Shown here in pieces: positions 30,801-41,200 of a DNA stretch of 64,000 nt (within the stretch, counting starts at the first letter, position 1; each line of letters begins with the position of its first letter). The notes under the pieces were generated by a model that did not search any database, was not told the DNA's origin, and saw nothing but the letters and a program-made list of their open reading frames with translations. Location of the stretch: positions 62,001-126,000 of IMG/VR virus record IMGVR_UViG_3300017971_000194, one strand, 5' to 3'. Position numbers and translations under genes: made by a program. The stretch comes from a virus.

Positions 30801-31292
30801 TTTGAAATAACCTGTAACAGTACCACCACTCTCCCTAGAAGCATAAAAGTTATACCCTACCACTTCTGATTCTGGGTTCTGAGTAGTAGCTAATGTGACC
30901 TTATCTTTGTGTCGGAATACAGTGATACCCGTAGGAGCTGTGACTTGAAGAGAAAGTTCTTTATCAGTAACATACGTGACAAGAATTGAAGACACAGAAC
31001 TAGTATTACCACCAACATCAATAGCTCGAATATCAATACGATTTTCACCAGGTAGTAAAGAAAGACCATCTGGATAACTAGCAGGATTTGGGATTGTAAA
31101 ATTAGGAAGATCCAAATAGACTAAAGTAGGATCAGAAACAAAACCACCACCTCTTATCTGCACCTGAACATCAATTGTGTTGGGATCAACAAAACCTTCA
31201 AAAAAATGCTCTCTCACATTAGAAGAAAATACAATATAGGTCGAGGTTTCTGACCCATCTGGTAAATATATCTCTGGAGCACTTATAGCCAT
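27864..31292 (-). CDS. Baseplate wedge protein, gpJ/T4 gp6-like
   Basis: 1142 residues, ATG with AGAGG. Residues 1 to about 300 are beta-rich extensions, including a fibronectin-III-like unit (VTAPTGITVFRHKDKVTL). The J core runs from about 400: VERGAIIATTPDEELG at 450, then VVSGASGFSVINLEPTQWG, GTTGGYLATANKTPGVQEA and the GGKVDIWIKG strand at about 607, all typical of the baseplate J / gp47 family. Members assemble as heteromeric wedges around the hub and transmit the contraction signal to the sheath. This copy is about three times the length of P2 gpJ. It lies directly downstream of the gp25-like gene, as in P2, Mu and contractile injection systems. Confidence 0.88.
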   Translation of the reverse strand: MAISAPEIYLPDGSETSTYIVFSSNVREHFFEGFVDPNTIDVQVQIRGGGFVSDPTLVYLDLPNFTIPNPASYPDGLSLLPGENRIDIRAIDVGGNTSSVSSILVTYVTDKELSLQVTAPTGITVFRHKDKVTLATTQNPESEVVGYNFYASRESGGTVTGYFKLNDELVTDSYLETEDVDTHDEEISFTHENNFLRITVQEEDEDGVLVREISDSVVDMADAIPDQILSLDLTGKKSAQHFYFDHDRLAEEADGTINNDQFLDIPDDQPLYYVITAVGYDSRYREYVESKYSSELVGLPLIIDTTIKDMTPRTSQDIILSEIEQIQKHDPSVSLIPGSSTRDIHLDPPATEIERVSFIADFIHRSQSFLTLMALDDADGDGISDDVSVSPYKRALKSALLLDRDEDVQIIIDDAFDKKAGDYYVTRQGAIRSIGQAVFYLTTKPTRDLVVERGAIIATTPDEELGIPAFSYEVTSQVTMAIDNVDSYYNASRRRWEIVANIRALDSGSDGNRPANQINKVVSGASGFSVINLEPTQWGSDIESNSSLAERSMLALVSVDSGTTGGYLATANKTPGVQEALIIEADNDLMMRDWDDVRDKHIGGKVDIWIKGLNEQEVTDTFAFLFDIKENQAFDIIDAVNLVFRSTDSNLSEDNPISEMLDDPSKGWGFRNITKGTDFDLAGVTIQDYRTIQLDNGISQPTFDVDDVIVGDYRFQSTNTFTPTRQPVRRIVSVVGEVSGTLDATNGYELYKLDDPLLYGESTKANDYVKVIPYGGLPSGAVISVNDESHILVGTRHEPLDSIGVDITSIRVFNVARTIEYDGPESSSPDYLISPGSSTEPTTIVRVSSGTIANGQEVSVDYQHDENFEVRYVVNDLIRQVQENISVKKHTTADALVKQAIENSINIENTVILEYGVDRPQTDSKIRTRVAQEINSRPIGGGIRQSDVIHVEEAVSGVDYVIVPFSQMVWADGSQILRNPLLSNYVELSSLHAGTNKAYILITALNASTTDGGGATSRHRGVFQDDQPMELVTTLANVTTSPDQSFIIGKDGASITGYSDDATLISEGYTDADEIEEERKNRTGNRVVVSLTSIPEDDLPTDHTYTCSYVVSGDSGARDLTANKLESITVGNFNIIYSEESL

Positions 31293-31294
31293 AT

Positions 31295-32368
31295 CTAACC
31301 TCTTCTAGAAAAACCTTGAGGTAATTGATTAATCACTTCAGGTTTGGGTAGTCGTATCAACTGATTGATTGTTACTTTCCTTCCCTGCCTACTCAAAACA
31401 TCTATTTCTAGATCTAGTATTGTAGGGTCATTATCAGGCTGTGAAAACTTTGTCACAGATAACGATTCTGGAAATTCCCCAGGAGTCACTTCTTGCAACC
31501 GAGCCTGCTGCAACTTTATATCTCGCATATTATCCAAAGCACTTTTTACTTCAGATAGAATCTCAGATTTTATAAAATCAATATACTTAGATCCAGGCAA
31601 AGAACTCAATCTTGTTCCGTACCAAGGATGGAAAAGATTTGATTTTTTGATGGTAAGAAGAATCTTGTTTATTTCTTGTTGTAGTAGATTCTCATCTCTG
31701 ACCTTAATTTTTCTTCCCAGAGTATCAAACCTGAAGTCATTTTCAATTTTCAAACCCTGGCATCGACGACAATATTGAGATGAAGTGAAATATGTCATCT
31801 CAATGATATTATCTGAACTCATGAAAGGACTATTGAATGACACCATTCGTAACCCTACAGAGTTCTCATCAACAACTAAGTCCCATCCAGGATACAATTC
31901 TTTACCTGTATAAATTCTATCAACAGGCACACCCAAAGTTGAATGTGCTGTTCCATCCCCCCATATAAGTTTTGACCCTGAACCATATGTTTTTGAAGTA
32001 ATACTCAAATAACCTTTACTCACCTCTATATCTACATTACTAACTTTGTTTTTCAAATCTTGAGCTATTTGTTCTATTGTCAACACCCCAGATTCAAGAA
32101 TAATTGTTTGCTCAGACCCAGAATCTACAGCCAATTTGATTACATCATTAGTGCCAGACACAATAGATGAAAATCCGGTATGGGTGAAAAATGAATGTGC
32201 CCTAGAATGGAGACCTTCTTTAGGCACTTCCATTTCATTTACAAACACCTTTACTTTCGATGTAGATATAGGACTAATAGGATGAAGATACTGATAGTCC
32301 ACAAGACCAAGTTCCTCAAACACAACCTGGTGTGGGCAAATAGCATCTAATCTGAAATCATAACTCAT
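31295..32368 (-). CDS. Baseplate wedge protein with gp25-like domain
   Basis: 357 residues; its ATG overlaps the upstream stop by one base (TAATG). The C-terminal half (from about residue 205) matches the gp25/gpW-like baseplate pattern: LGRKIKVRDENLLQQEINKI, WYGTRLSSLPGS, a helix EVKSALDNMRD and the strand LDLEIDVLSRQGR. This domain seeds sheath polymerisation in T4 and related machines. The N-terminal half is an extension: residues about 69-145 form a flagellin/hook-like module (VSGTNDVIKLAVDSG, then IWGDGTAHSTLG) that also occurs in the sheath of this phage. A CRRC pair at about 203 could bind metal but is unproven. Sits immediately upstream of gpJ, the normal wedge order. Confidence 0.75.
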   Translation of the reverse strand: MSYDFRLDAICPHQVVFEELGLVDYQYLHPISPISTSKVKVFVNEMEVPKEGLHSRAHSFFTHTGFSSIVSGTNDVIKLAVDSGSEQTIILESGVLTIEQIAQDLKNKVSNVDIEVSKGYLSITSKTYGSGSKLIWGDGTAHSTLGVPVDRIYTGKELYPGWDLVVDENSVGLRMVSFNSPFMSSDNIIEMTYFTSSQYCRRCQGLKIENDFRFDTLGRKIKVRDENLLQQEINKILLTIKKSNLFHPWYGTRLSSLPGSKYIDFIKSEILSEVKSALDNMRDIKLQQARLQEVTPGEFPESLSVTKFSQPDNDPTILDLEIDVLSRQGRKVTINQLIRLPKPEVINQLPQGFSRRG

Positions 32369-33192
32369 TATGCACCTACTATTGGGATATCATCCTCTAC
32401 ATCCTTATCAGATTCCATGGTCTTCCTAATCTTACCAGCCGTCAACCCAAATACATCACCATCTTCTATCGTTACACTACCATGGTCTCCAGAATAAACT
32501 TCTGTATTGGCCTCTTCTATCATTGCAGTCAAGGATGACAGAACCACCATTTTCTTCATTGGATCTTCTGATTCAGCCTGAGCTATCTGAGCATATTTCT
32601 CCATATAATAATCCTGGGCTCCATCTGGAACCTTCTTATCTATTTCTTCCTCACTCTGCTCTTCTACCTTGATATCTCCAACAACACCTAATGTGATCGC
32701 TTCAAATGCACACTGATCTGACCAATCCATTAACTTCTTCATTTTGAACTCTAAATCTTCTCTTTTGAACTTTATGCTCTCCAATACCCATTCCTTTAAA
32801 GAATGAATAATTAAAGACATATAAGAATCATATCTATATGATTCTCGAATCTGTCTCTTATTACTGAATTCTGTTGGCATTGCCTGAGCAGATCCCTGTG
32901 GTAAATATATAGGATCATTAAAAGATCGTATTGGTAGTTCTTTTTCAGGCTCACCTCCCTGAAGAATGTAAGCTGAAAACAATTTCCCTATGAGACTCTT
33001 GTCAGGACTAGCTTCTATAGATTCTATATATCCAGTGTTGATATCAAAAGTAACCACTAAGACACCTGTGCGACGAATTTCACCTTGAAGATAATTTATG
33101 CGACCTTGTATGTCTCCTTGTTGAAGTTCAAGGAATTCCTCTAGTCGCATATATTGACCAGATGTAAATGTACCTAGAAAATCAAAAGCCAT
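32368..33192 (-). CDS. Unknown baseplate-region protein
   Basis: 274 residues from the ATG at 33192 (MAFDFLGTFTSGQYMRLEEF), which has a strong AAGGAGGGG site; a longer in-frame start at 33261 lies inside the upstream gene and is less likely. The first 60 residues (EEFLELQQGDIQGRINYLQG) are helical, followed by a short beta segment, then helical and acidic sequence with KKLMDWSDQCAFEAITLG. The C-terminal 60 residues are acidic. No family recognised. Its place between the 619-residue protein and the gp25-like wedge suggests a baseplate component or assembly factor. Confidence 0.6.
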   Translation of the reverse strand: MAFDFLGTFTSGQYMRLEEFLELQQGDIQGRINYLQGEIRRTGVLVVTFDINTGYIESIEASPDKSLIGKLFSAYILQGGEPEKELPIRSFNDPIYLPQGSAQAMPTEFSNKRQIRESYRYDSYMSLIIHSLKEWVLESIKFKREDLEFKMKKLMDWSDQCAFEAITLGVVGDIKVEEQSEEEIDKKVPDGAQDYYMEKYAQIAQAESEDPMKKMVVLSSLTAMIEEANTEVYSGDHGSVTIEDGDVFGLTAGKIRKTMESDKDVEDDIPIVGA

Positions 33193-33193
33193 A

Positions 33194-35053
33194 TCAATCC
33201 CCTCCTTGCAATAATTCAAAAAGAGGTGCAAGACCTGGAATTGCAAACAACAGCACAGCACCTACGGTATAATTATCATCGTTAGGTTCTGGCCCACCCG
33301 TTGCTGCAAGATACTCATTTAACATACCACCAAGACCTGAACCATGAACCAAAACTGTACTCGCAGAAGGGAATGTTAAGTTCTTCAGAACTTCAATTAT
33401 CTCTTCAACAAAGCCTATAAGGTCATTCAATGCTACAATCCTAGCCTCTAACAGTTCTATGAAAGAAATGATATCCTTCACAATACCTTCATAAGCTTCG
33501 AGAAGACCTCGAATCTCAGCCTCTATCTTACGAATTACACCAAATACAGGGGCAGGAATCAGATTGGACACTCTGAATGCTATCCAGTTGGGTGGGTCTC
33601 CTCTGGTAGCTAGGGCTCCCATGAATGAAATGATTATAGCATAGACATCATTCTGTAATGTATCTAATGAAGAAGCTTCAGATAAATAAGGATGAGAAAC
33701 AGTGGAACCCTGATAATTTAGGACTGTCTTCACAGAACCTTTTTTATCTTGGTATGTATCCCAAAAACTCTGAAACATTTCTTTTGATCTGGTGATTGAC
33801 ATTGCAATCACATCAGCCAACTTTATAGCATAGAGTAGACGAAGTTCATAAAAGTACATACCAACAGGTGCTGACAGATATTGATATACCCATGGATAGG
33901 ACTTATACAAACTACCATGACCAGGAAATGCTGGAGTCCCTTTATATGGGACATGGAATCCCAATATAAGAGCAGCATAAATGGTATCACTTAAAGCAGC
34001 TACTGGATCATCAGTAGCTCCCATACCATCTGCTTTCTTTGGCACGTAAACCTCAACAGGGGAACAAGGAGTCCCAAGAAGACCCTTTGTAGTCAGAACA
34101 CCATCCTTAACATCACTTTCACTAACCGTAGTGGGAGGGTCCCCAATCATTGACCTGATACGATAAAACCAAGTTTCCCCTGGATTTACTGTTTTGTCTT
34201 TGTAGGTATAAGACCCAGCAAATACACCACCCCAGAACGTAGCATCACTAGCTGTGATATCTTCTACATGCTCCCAAATATATACGGGACGACCAAAGGT
34301 ATCAAAGACATGTTTCTTTATAGTGGTCTTCTCTCCAGCCGCATTGTAAACCTCCTCATCAATCAGAAAAGGTTCTCCAGCCCTAGTCTTAGACCGTTCA
34401 ATCCTCCATTTTGAAGGTACAAACGAATCAGCTATATTTGTACCCCCAGCACCACCAAGAGTCCAATCAATCTGGACTCCAACAGCCTCTCGTTTCATTA
34501 CTGATAGGTTACTCACTAATAACCCATCATCCTTGTCAATAGGGGTAGCTCGAACATTGTCTGGGGGTGGGAGGTTTTGAGTGATACTCTCCCCAATCGC
34601 TATTATCAACTTAACAAACTGCTCAACAATACCAGCAAGATTACCAGAATCTAGAACTATAACGAAAGAATGCACCTCAGAGGTATCTGTGAATTGTGGT
34701 CGGTTACCATCTGCTGAATCATAAAGAGCTGCTGCAAACTTCTGATTGAAATTGGCTATACCACCTTTGATATCAAGAAATTTTTGACCTTGAATAACAG
34801 GTCCTACCAACAATATATAGATACCAACACTCTGATTCAAATCATTCAAAATACCAACAATAAACTCCACAATACCTTCCAGAATGACCTTTAAAGGATT
34901 TCCAAGGTCAATAAGGAACATCTTGGCAGTCTCTAATATTGTCAGAATGATATTGAGCACGGTTCTAAATTTCTTCAGAACCTTTGATACTTGATCTGCC
35001 GATTCGAGCACAACCTCGGGCATCAAGTTTAATGTGCTTTTCCACTCAGCCAT
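33194..35053 (-). CDS. Unknown large baseplate-region protein with FN3-like domain
   Basis: 619 residues. Its ATG lies inside the last codons of the preceding small gene (8 bases overlap), so translation is coupled. Amphipathic and hydrophobic helices occupy residues about 20-100 (VLKKFRTVLNIILTILETAK) and about 480-560 (IEAEIRGLLEAYEGIVKDII); they look like helices for packing in a large assembly more than true membrane spans. About 190-310 is a fibronectin-III-like sandwich (WRIERSKTRAG ... TWFYRIRSMIGDPP). No enzymatic motif. Probably a virion component of the baseplate; the family is not recognised. Confidence 0.6.
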   Translation of the reverse strand: MAEWKSTLNLMPEVVLESADQVSKVLKKFRTVLNIILTILETAKMFLIDLGNPLKVILEGIVEFIVGILNDLNQSVGIYILLVGPVIQGQKFLDIKGGIANFNQKFAAALYDSADGNRPQFTDTSEVHSFVIVLDSGNLAGIVEQFVKLIIAIGESITQNLPPPDNVRATPIDKDDGLLVSNLSVMKREAVGVQIDWTLGGAGGTNIADSFVPSKWRIERSKTRAGEPFLIDEEVYNAAGEKTTIKKHVFDTFGRPVYIWEHVEDITASDATFWGGVFAGSYTYKDKTVNPGETWFYRIRSMIGDPPTTVSESDVKDGVLTTKGLLGTPCSPVEVYVPKKADGMGATDDPVAALSDTIYAALILGFHVPYKGTPAFPGHGSLYKSYPWVYQYLSAPVGMYFYELRLLYAIKLADVIAMSITRSKEMFQSFWDTYQDKKGSVKTVLNYQGSTVSHPYLSEASSLDTLQNDVYAIIISFMGALATRGDPPNWIAFRVSNLIPAPVFGVIRKIEAEIRGLLEAYEGIVKDIISFIELLEARIVALNDLIGFVEEIIEVLKNLTFPSASTVLVHGSGLGGMLNEYLAATGGPEPNDDNYTVGAVLLFAIPGLAPLFELLQGGD

Positions 35054-35252
35054 TTAAATTACGCTTCCTGCATTCGTTACGATTCTTTACTAGCTTGTTT
35101 CTTTCCTCTACCAAAGCATCTTTGAGCATTCCCAAAGGACCTATGAACTTACTAGCCATATTCTGCATAATGTCATTGTTATGCTTCCACTTGAAAGGCT
35201 CCTTCTTTGGTTCTTCTACCTCTTCAGCAATGTTCTCTTCCTGTTCATTCAT
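35046..35252 (-). CDS. Small charged protein of the baseplate cluster
   Basis: 68 residues, ATG with AGAGGT 5 bases upstream. An acidic N-terminus (EQEENIAEEVEEPKKEP) is followed by a helical basic tail (VEERNKLVKNRNECRKR). It overlaps the following gene by 8 bases and follows the 2115-residue protein by 12, so it is a true member of the operon. Possible assembly factor or small structural protein; function unknown. Confidence 0.6.
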   Translation of the reverse strand: MNEQEENIAEEVEEPKKEPFKWKHNNDIMQNMASKFIGPLGMLKDALVEERNKLVKNRNECRKRNLNG

Positions 35253-35264
35253 GAATCACCTCTA

Positions 35265-38200
35265 CTACCCCTGGACCATTAATAATTTCTTAATTAAATC
35301 CCGTTCATTCTTCTCTTTTTCATTCAATAACCGTTCTTTGGTGGGTAAAGTCCCTTGTTCTAGATTTACTCTATAATCAATCCAAGAAAATCTCTTGTCA
35401 TACAATTTATCTATATATTGTAAAGCTGTCTCAAATCTCTCTGGGAATTCAGCAAGTTCTGTTCTGAAATCTTGGACATCATCCTGACGATTACCTAAAA
35501 ACGTGTCTGTGGGATCTCCATAATCAGGGTTGGTATCGATTTGAGAGTATGGCAGAGTAGCAGTGATGTCATTAAGAGCCCCATTGATAAGGTTCAAAAA
35601 GTCCATAAGAGTTCTACGCATATCCTCTGAAAATCGAGTATTTCCTTGCCAGACATCATACGATAGACCAGTATCTGTACTTGGAAAAGCATCTGTACTT
35701 GGAATAGTAATGGTATCTCCACTGACTTCTTCTACCCACCACATACCAGCATTTACACCTGAAGATATTTCTAGAATATCTCCCTTCACTACACCTAGAA
35801 CTTCAAAATCTTTTGAAGTGTCTTGGAAAGTTTGAGCCCCAGTCACCGCACCGGAAGTCCCAGAAACAAAGGCTGATGTATCATATAGAGTATCAAAAAG
35901 GTCATCCAAAATACCTTGGAAAGTAACATCTTGAAGTTCAGACTGTTCTTCTAGAAGTTTTGTTCTCCAATCTGCTATATATTGAGATTCACGTCTCACA
36001 TCATCAACTTTGTAATCAACGCATAGAGCCCAATTCCCTGTATCAGGGAGGGTCCCTGGGAAACTTCCACTAATTGTGATACTGTTGCTATCAATAAAAG
36101 ATAGAATAGTATATGTCCCATCATTTCCGTTAGAAGTACCTGTGATGGTTATTTTACGACCCACATCACTACTTTGAAATACTGTGCCAGAAACATCAAG
36201 ACGATCATTTGCCCCTGTGTCAGTTAGACTACCACCTGTCCCATCCTCAGCAACTCGGACAGCATCCTGAAGAGTCATTTGAGTTTCACTATCAATACTA
36301 TTGATTCTCCAGTTCCCCCGATTCTTCCCTTCAGGGATTACCAGAGTATCTCCCTTCACCAATTCATCTGTTTCCCATGTAGCATTAGGATCAATGAAAA
36401 CCGTAGTGGTGTCAAAATACCCTGTATCACCAGAAGCCCGACCAGTAGTGCTTGTACCTCGTTTGATATCGAATGAAACACCAGTCTCTGAGGTACTAAA
36501 GGCTCGCACCGAAACTGTGGTAGTAGCAACCGTCTGTATCCAATATGTCCCGTTATTGTAGTACCCAGAAGTTGAATTAACGATAAGTTTATCCCCAACA
36601 ATAACTCCAGCTACGGGGAAATTTTTACCCGTGTCTTGAAGTGTCAGAAGGTCAGTTTGGATATTAGCTGTAGTCCCACTGGTCCTAAGAGTTGTTTCAG
36701 TAGAATCCCAGATCTCATAATCAACAGTACCATCTTGACGATGTTTAAATGCTGCTACCTTAGCTTGCACAGAAGTTGGAAAAGATGTGATAAGATAACG
36801 ACCTGTATTTGAACCTGTAAGAAGAATCAGCTCATCATTAACTTCAAGATTGTATCCAGCAATATCTCCCTCAAAAGTCTGACGATCTGACAAAATATCA
36901 CCATCAGTATCTCGAACACCCTCAAGAGTATTTGCCGTAATAGCATCTATAAGATCTTCTTCACCCTCAAATACAAAATCAAAGTTTGCTGTTGCATTGA
37001 TCTTGAATGGAATTTCTCTGTCATTCCAATCATTGTATACTTGCCCATCCAAAGCTGGGAATCGGTATGGTTCTGTAAGGGCATTGCCGTAACTAATCTT
37101 ACCTTCTAGGTAAGACAATGGTTGAATTGGAGTCTGACCTGGAAGTGGGAATGGGAACCCCATATTGATAAGATTCCCAGCTTTCATATCCACTGCAAAA
37201 TCAAGCCCTGTCTTATATGTTTGGAAATGACCAATTGGGTTCCCGCCACCATCATCTTCCCACCAAAATGGATTATGATATACCGTGTCATTAGGTAAAA
37301 GAGCAGGGCATGTAGTACCACTGGGGGGTGGTAATGTGGGGGTAAGGCTATATGAAACGAAATCAACAGTGATTGTATTCGGAGTGGACCCTGTATCTAC
37401 TGCTGTAACTATCCCAGCCACAAGATATGGATTTGAGGTACGTCCTATCATCACCTCATCATCAACAGCAAACCCAGGAACCATGAATTCCTCACCATCT
37501 TCAGAAGCACTCTCTACTTCTAATGTAGCTGAACTTTCTCCTGAAGCTATTGAATTGAGAAGTTTGGTTCGAGCTGGACGGTCTTTCACACCTGAAATAC
37601 TTGCTAAATTCTCACGACCAATTTCATAAATCTCTTTCAAAAATTCATCAGGGAATGAATAACCAGGACCAGCCCCTTCTGTAGGAGAGCTAGCACCAAA
37701 GAATTTACCATATTCAGGATATAGACGACTATATCTTGAACCCTTCCACATTGCCTGTGAACGACGTGGTGGGAATCCAGGTGGGAAAGGAGGGGATGGG
37801 AATGCAGGCCAAGCTGGTGAAATATAGATAATGCTATCGATATGATTCACAGCAGCACTTGGTTCAACAGGAGTTGTGTAAAGACTGTCTGTAAAAAGGA
37901 ACTTCCCGTGAATATCCCCCACAACTCTACCATCAAAATATGCCAAAAGGTCTTCTATCAAATTGCAGACATCATTGTAATATAACAAATACCTTCTTGC
38001 CACGGCATCACTGTCTACAGTATCACCATAATCCCAGTAGAAAGTGCTCTTCCCTTTCTCATTTAGAGCTGGTGGTGGGGGTGGTGGGCCAGGAGGACCT
38101 GAAGAAGGTGCTTGAGAAGCCGCAGCTTCCCCCAGGGCAGATGAAACTTCAAGAGCAATGGTATTGAAAGGCTCTACCCTGAAATACAGTGTATCTGGGT

Positions 38201-41200
38201 TATAGACGGTATAAGAGGCAATAATAGAAGCCCCCAAGAACTGATTTGAATCATCAGGCACATATCTGTAAATATACTCTCCTGAGAATTCATGGTCTTC
38301 ATCATACGTTTCTCTACCAGCGTAATTGAATTCAAGAATATCATTGGAACCTAATGCCTTGGTTAGTAGTAAAAGGGCACCTGATTCAGATACACTCAAA
38401 TCAGTATCCAAAACTAGTTCCTCAACAGTACCGGCATTTTTATTCCTGAGACGAAGAGTAAATGGCTCTGTGGTAACCAATGGGAGACTTGTCACAAATT
38501 CTGTTGTCTGATCTGGAAACACAGGTCGGATAGATCGCTCCAAAGCTCCTGGTGTGTAGTAATATTCTGAAGGGAACTTGGAACCAACTTGAACTACAGT
38601 ACGGTTATCTTCAATAGCTACACCCAAAACCAAATAGTCATCGCCACCCAGAGTCAGGATAGTACCAACACTGATACCAGTCACAATAGTTTTGAAATTT
38701 AGAGCATAGCTTCCTTTCTGAGTTTTCTCAAAACGCTCAGTTACAGGCTCAAAGTAATTTGAATCCAGGGGTTGGCTTGATACCAAAAATGTTGGTACTT
38801 TGTATGTTTTACGAAGATAAGAAGCCAAAGTCACTGTGGTCTTACCTGATGCATATGATGAGCTTGAAACTCTATAAATGTCGTTCCCACCCAGAAACAC
38901 AAACTGATCTGCTACAAAAACTGAAGACACATCTCCCCAGGCTATGAATTCATTTGTACCTACCTCGAAATCATAGCTTGGGAAAAATATTGGGTAGGTA
39001 GATAAAGTGAATGACTTTTCACCCCCAACAGGATCAATGATATAGTATTCTACAGTGACTTCATCATCTCCTGCCAAAGGATCTATGAATGTTAGGGTAT
39101 TCGTATCCCAATCAACAGATACTTTTTCACTGGTTTCAGTATCAGATAACTTGTAGAATCTCCCAACACCACTGGTAACATCACCTCGGTACACCAAAAT
39201 GCCAAAACTGGAATCTGTTTCTCGATCATCAGGATTAAATGGCACATCCACAGAACCAGGGGTGATCACACAAATCTCATCCCAAATACGAACTACAAGG
39301 TGTTCCTCTTGTAAATCGCCACCCTCTTCTGTGTAGTAAAAAGCCTTCAGTCTTTCCCAATTCAATAGAGGTGTGTTGAGATATATACCTCCATTACCAG
39401 AATTTACCATGTAATCTGAAGGATATAACCACCATGAGATCCATACTGTCTGACCACTATAAGTAGTGAGGTCTGCTGCTGAGAAATTTACATCCCCAGT
39501 TTCTTTTGAGACTTCAGCAGTACCAGCACTGGGAGTTCCAAAATCACCATTTGTTTCAACCCAGGAAATATCAATAGTATCAGCATCTAGCTGAAATTCA
39601 ACACGAGCTGAAATGTCTACAATAGGAATTGTTCTTCTAGGACTATTTGATATTGTGCCAATAGGAAAAAGTTTCTTCAACTTGAAATAATCTTCAGGCA
39701 ATTGAAGCTCTTCCCAGACTCTATCTCCCAATATCTCTGGTTCATCCCATATCTCATAAGCGATACGAGTACCTGTAGAAGGAAATGGAATACTACTTTC
39801 GATTTCTAATTCAACACTACTAGTAATTGAATCAATAAGGTAGGAAGCCTTATTTGGACCTGATAAGATCACTAATTGTTTCCCAGCAAACCCTGTGAAA
39901 TCAGCCGTAGTATCTCTAAATGTTGTTGCCGATGTGACTTGACCCTTTGTTCCAGTGTCAAGAGTCTTACCAAATCGATTGATAAAGAATATTGCTCCAC
40001 CATTAGATTCTAAGAGATAATCATCTCCTTCTGACATGTCCGTATTTGGACCAGCCTCAGGACCATCTCTTAACACAAAACCGTACTGAACAATCCCAAC
40101 ATCCTCAAAGTTGTAAAATGAAGCATCTGTGTCAAGACTGATATCAAACTTCCTCCTGTAAGCAAGAGTCAATTCTTTTGTCTCATAATCAAGCAAAAAA
40201 CCCACACCAGCACTAGAACTAGTTTTGAGGTCCTGTAATGTTGTGATCCCCTTTCCCTCAATTCTAAATGAAGGGTTTTTGTATGGAGCTGAAAGAGGTG
40301 GTTCTATAGGGGATACTGGCAATGCTTGAATAGGAGATGCAATAAGACCTGAAATCAGAGTCTGATCTTCTACAGTGACTAGACAATTAAGATCTGTAAC
40401 ATCAGAATCAGAACCATCCTTATTGACTAAACTACGGAAATACCGCACCCCAACATCTTCACTACTCAAATCATAATCACAGACCACAGCATAAACATTC
40501 CAGGATAAAGGAATCTTATATCGTCTTGCCTCAGCATAATTGAACTTGATAGTACCATCAGTTTTGAGTTCTACTTCTCCATATTTCACCGTAGTAGAAA
40601 AACTTGACACAATATTAGTCTCTGTGACTCGACGATAAGCTGTGGCAAAAGTGAAATAAATTATGACATCTCCACCACTGGAAGGCACAGCACTAGGAGG
40701 CATAGAACCAGTAGTAGTAGGATTAGCGGGATTTGAAATGTCAATAGTACCAAGACTATACGTTTTAGCACTCAATCCAGGTGATCCAGGACTATCAAAA
40801 GAATCATAAGCCCCCCAGTAATACACCATATCACCTTCGTAATTAGTGATATCTGTAGAACTAAAATTCAAAGTTCCCTTGTCTTTTGCCCATTGCACAG
40901 TACCAGCACTAGGACTAGTAAAATTAGCCTCTGTGTTCACAGCTACAGGGGTAAGAGGAAGTCTATTTCCAATTCTAATGATTGGAAACTGTGTAGGGGA
41001 AGGAATGGGATTAAGAGCAAGACGATAAGCGTCTAGAGGGTCTTCTAAAGCCCCTAAACGGTATTTACTCTCATCCCCATAGTTCACAAATCCTTCAGTC
41101 TGATAATAAACTGCATCCCCTTCAAAATCATCTACATCATCCTGAGAAAAATTCAACTCACCTGAAGTATCATGGATCTCAACAGTCCCTGCTGCAAGAG

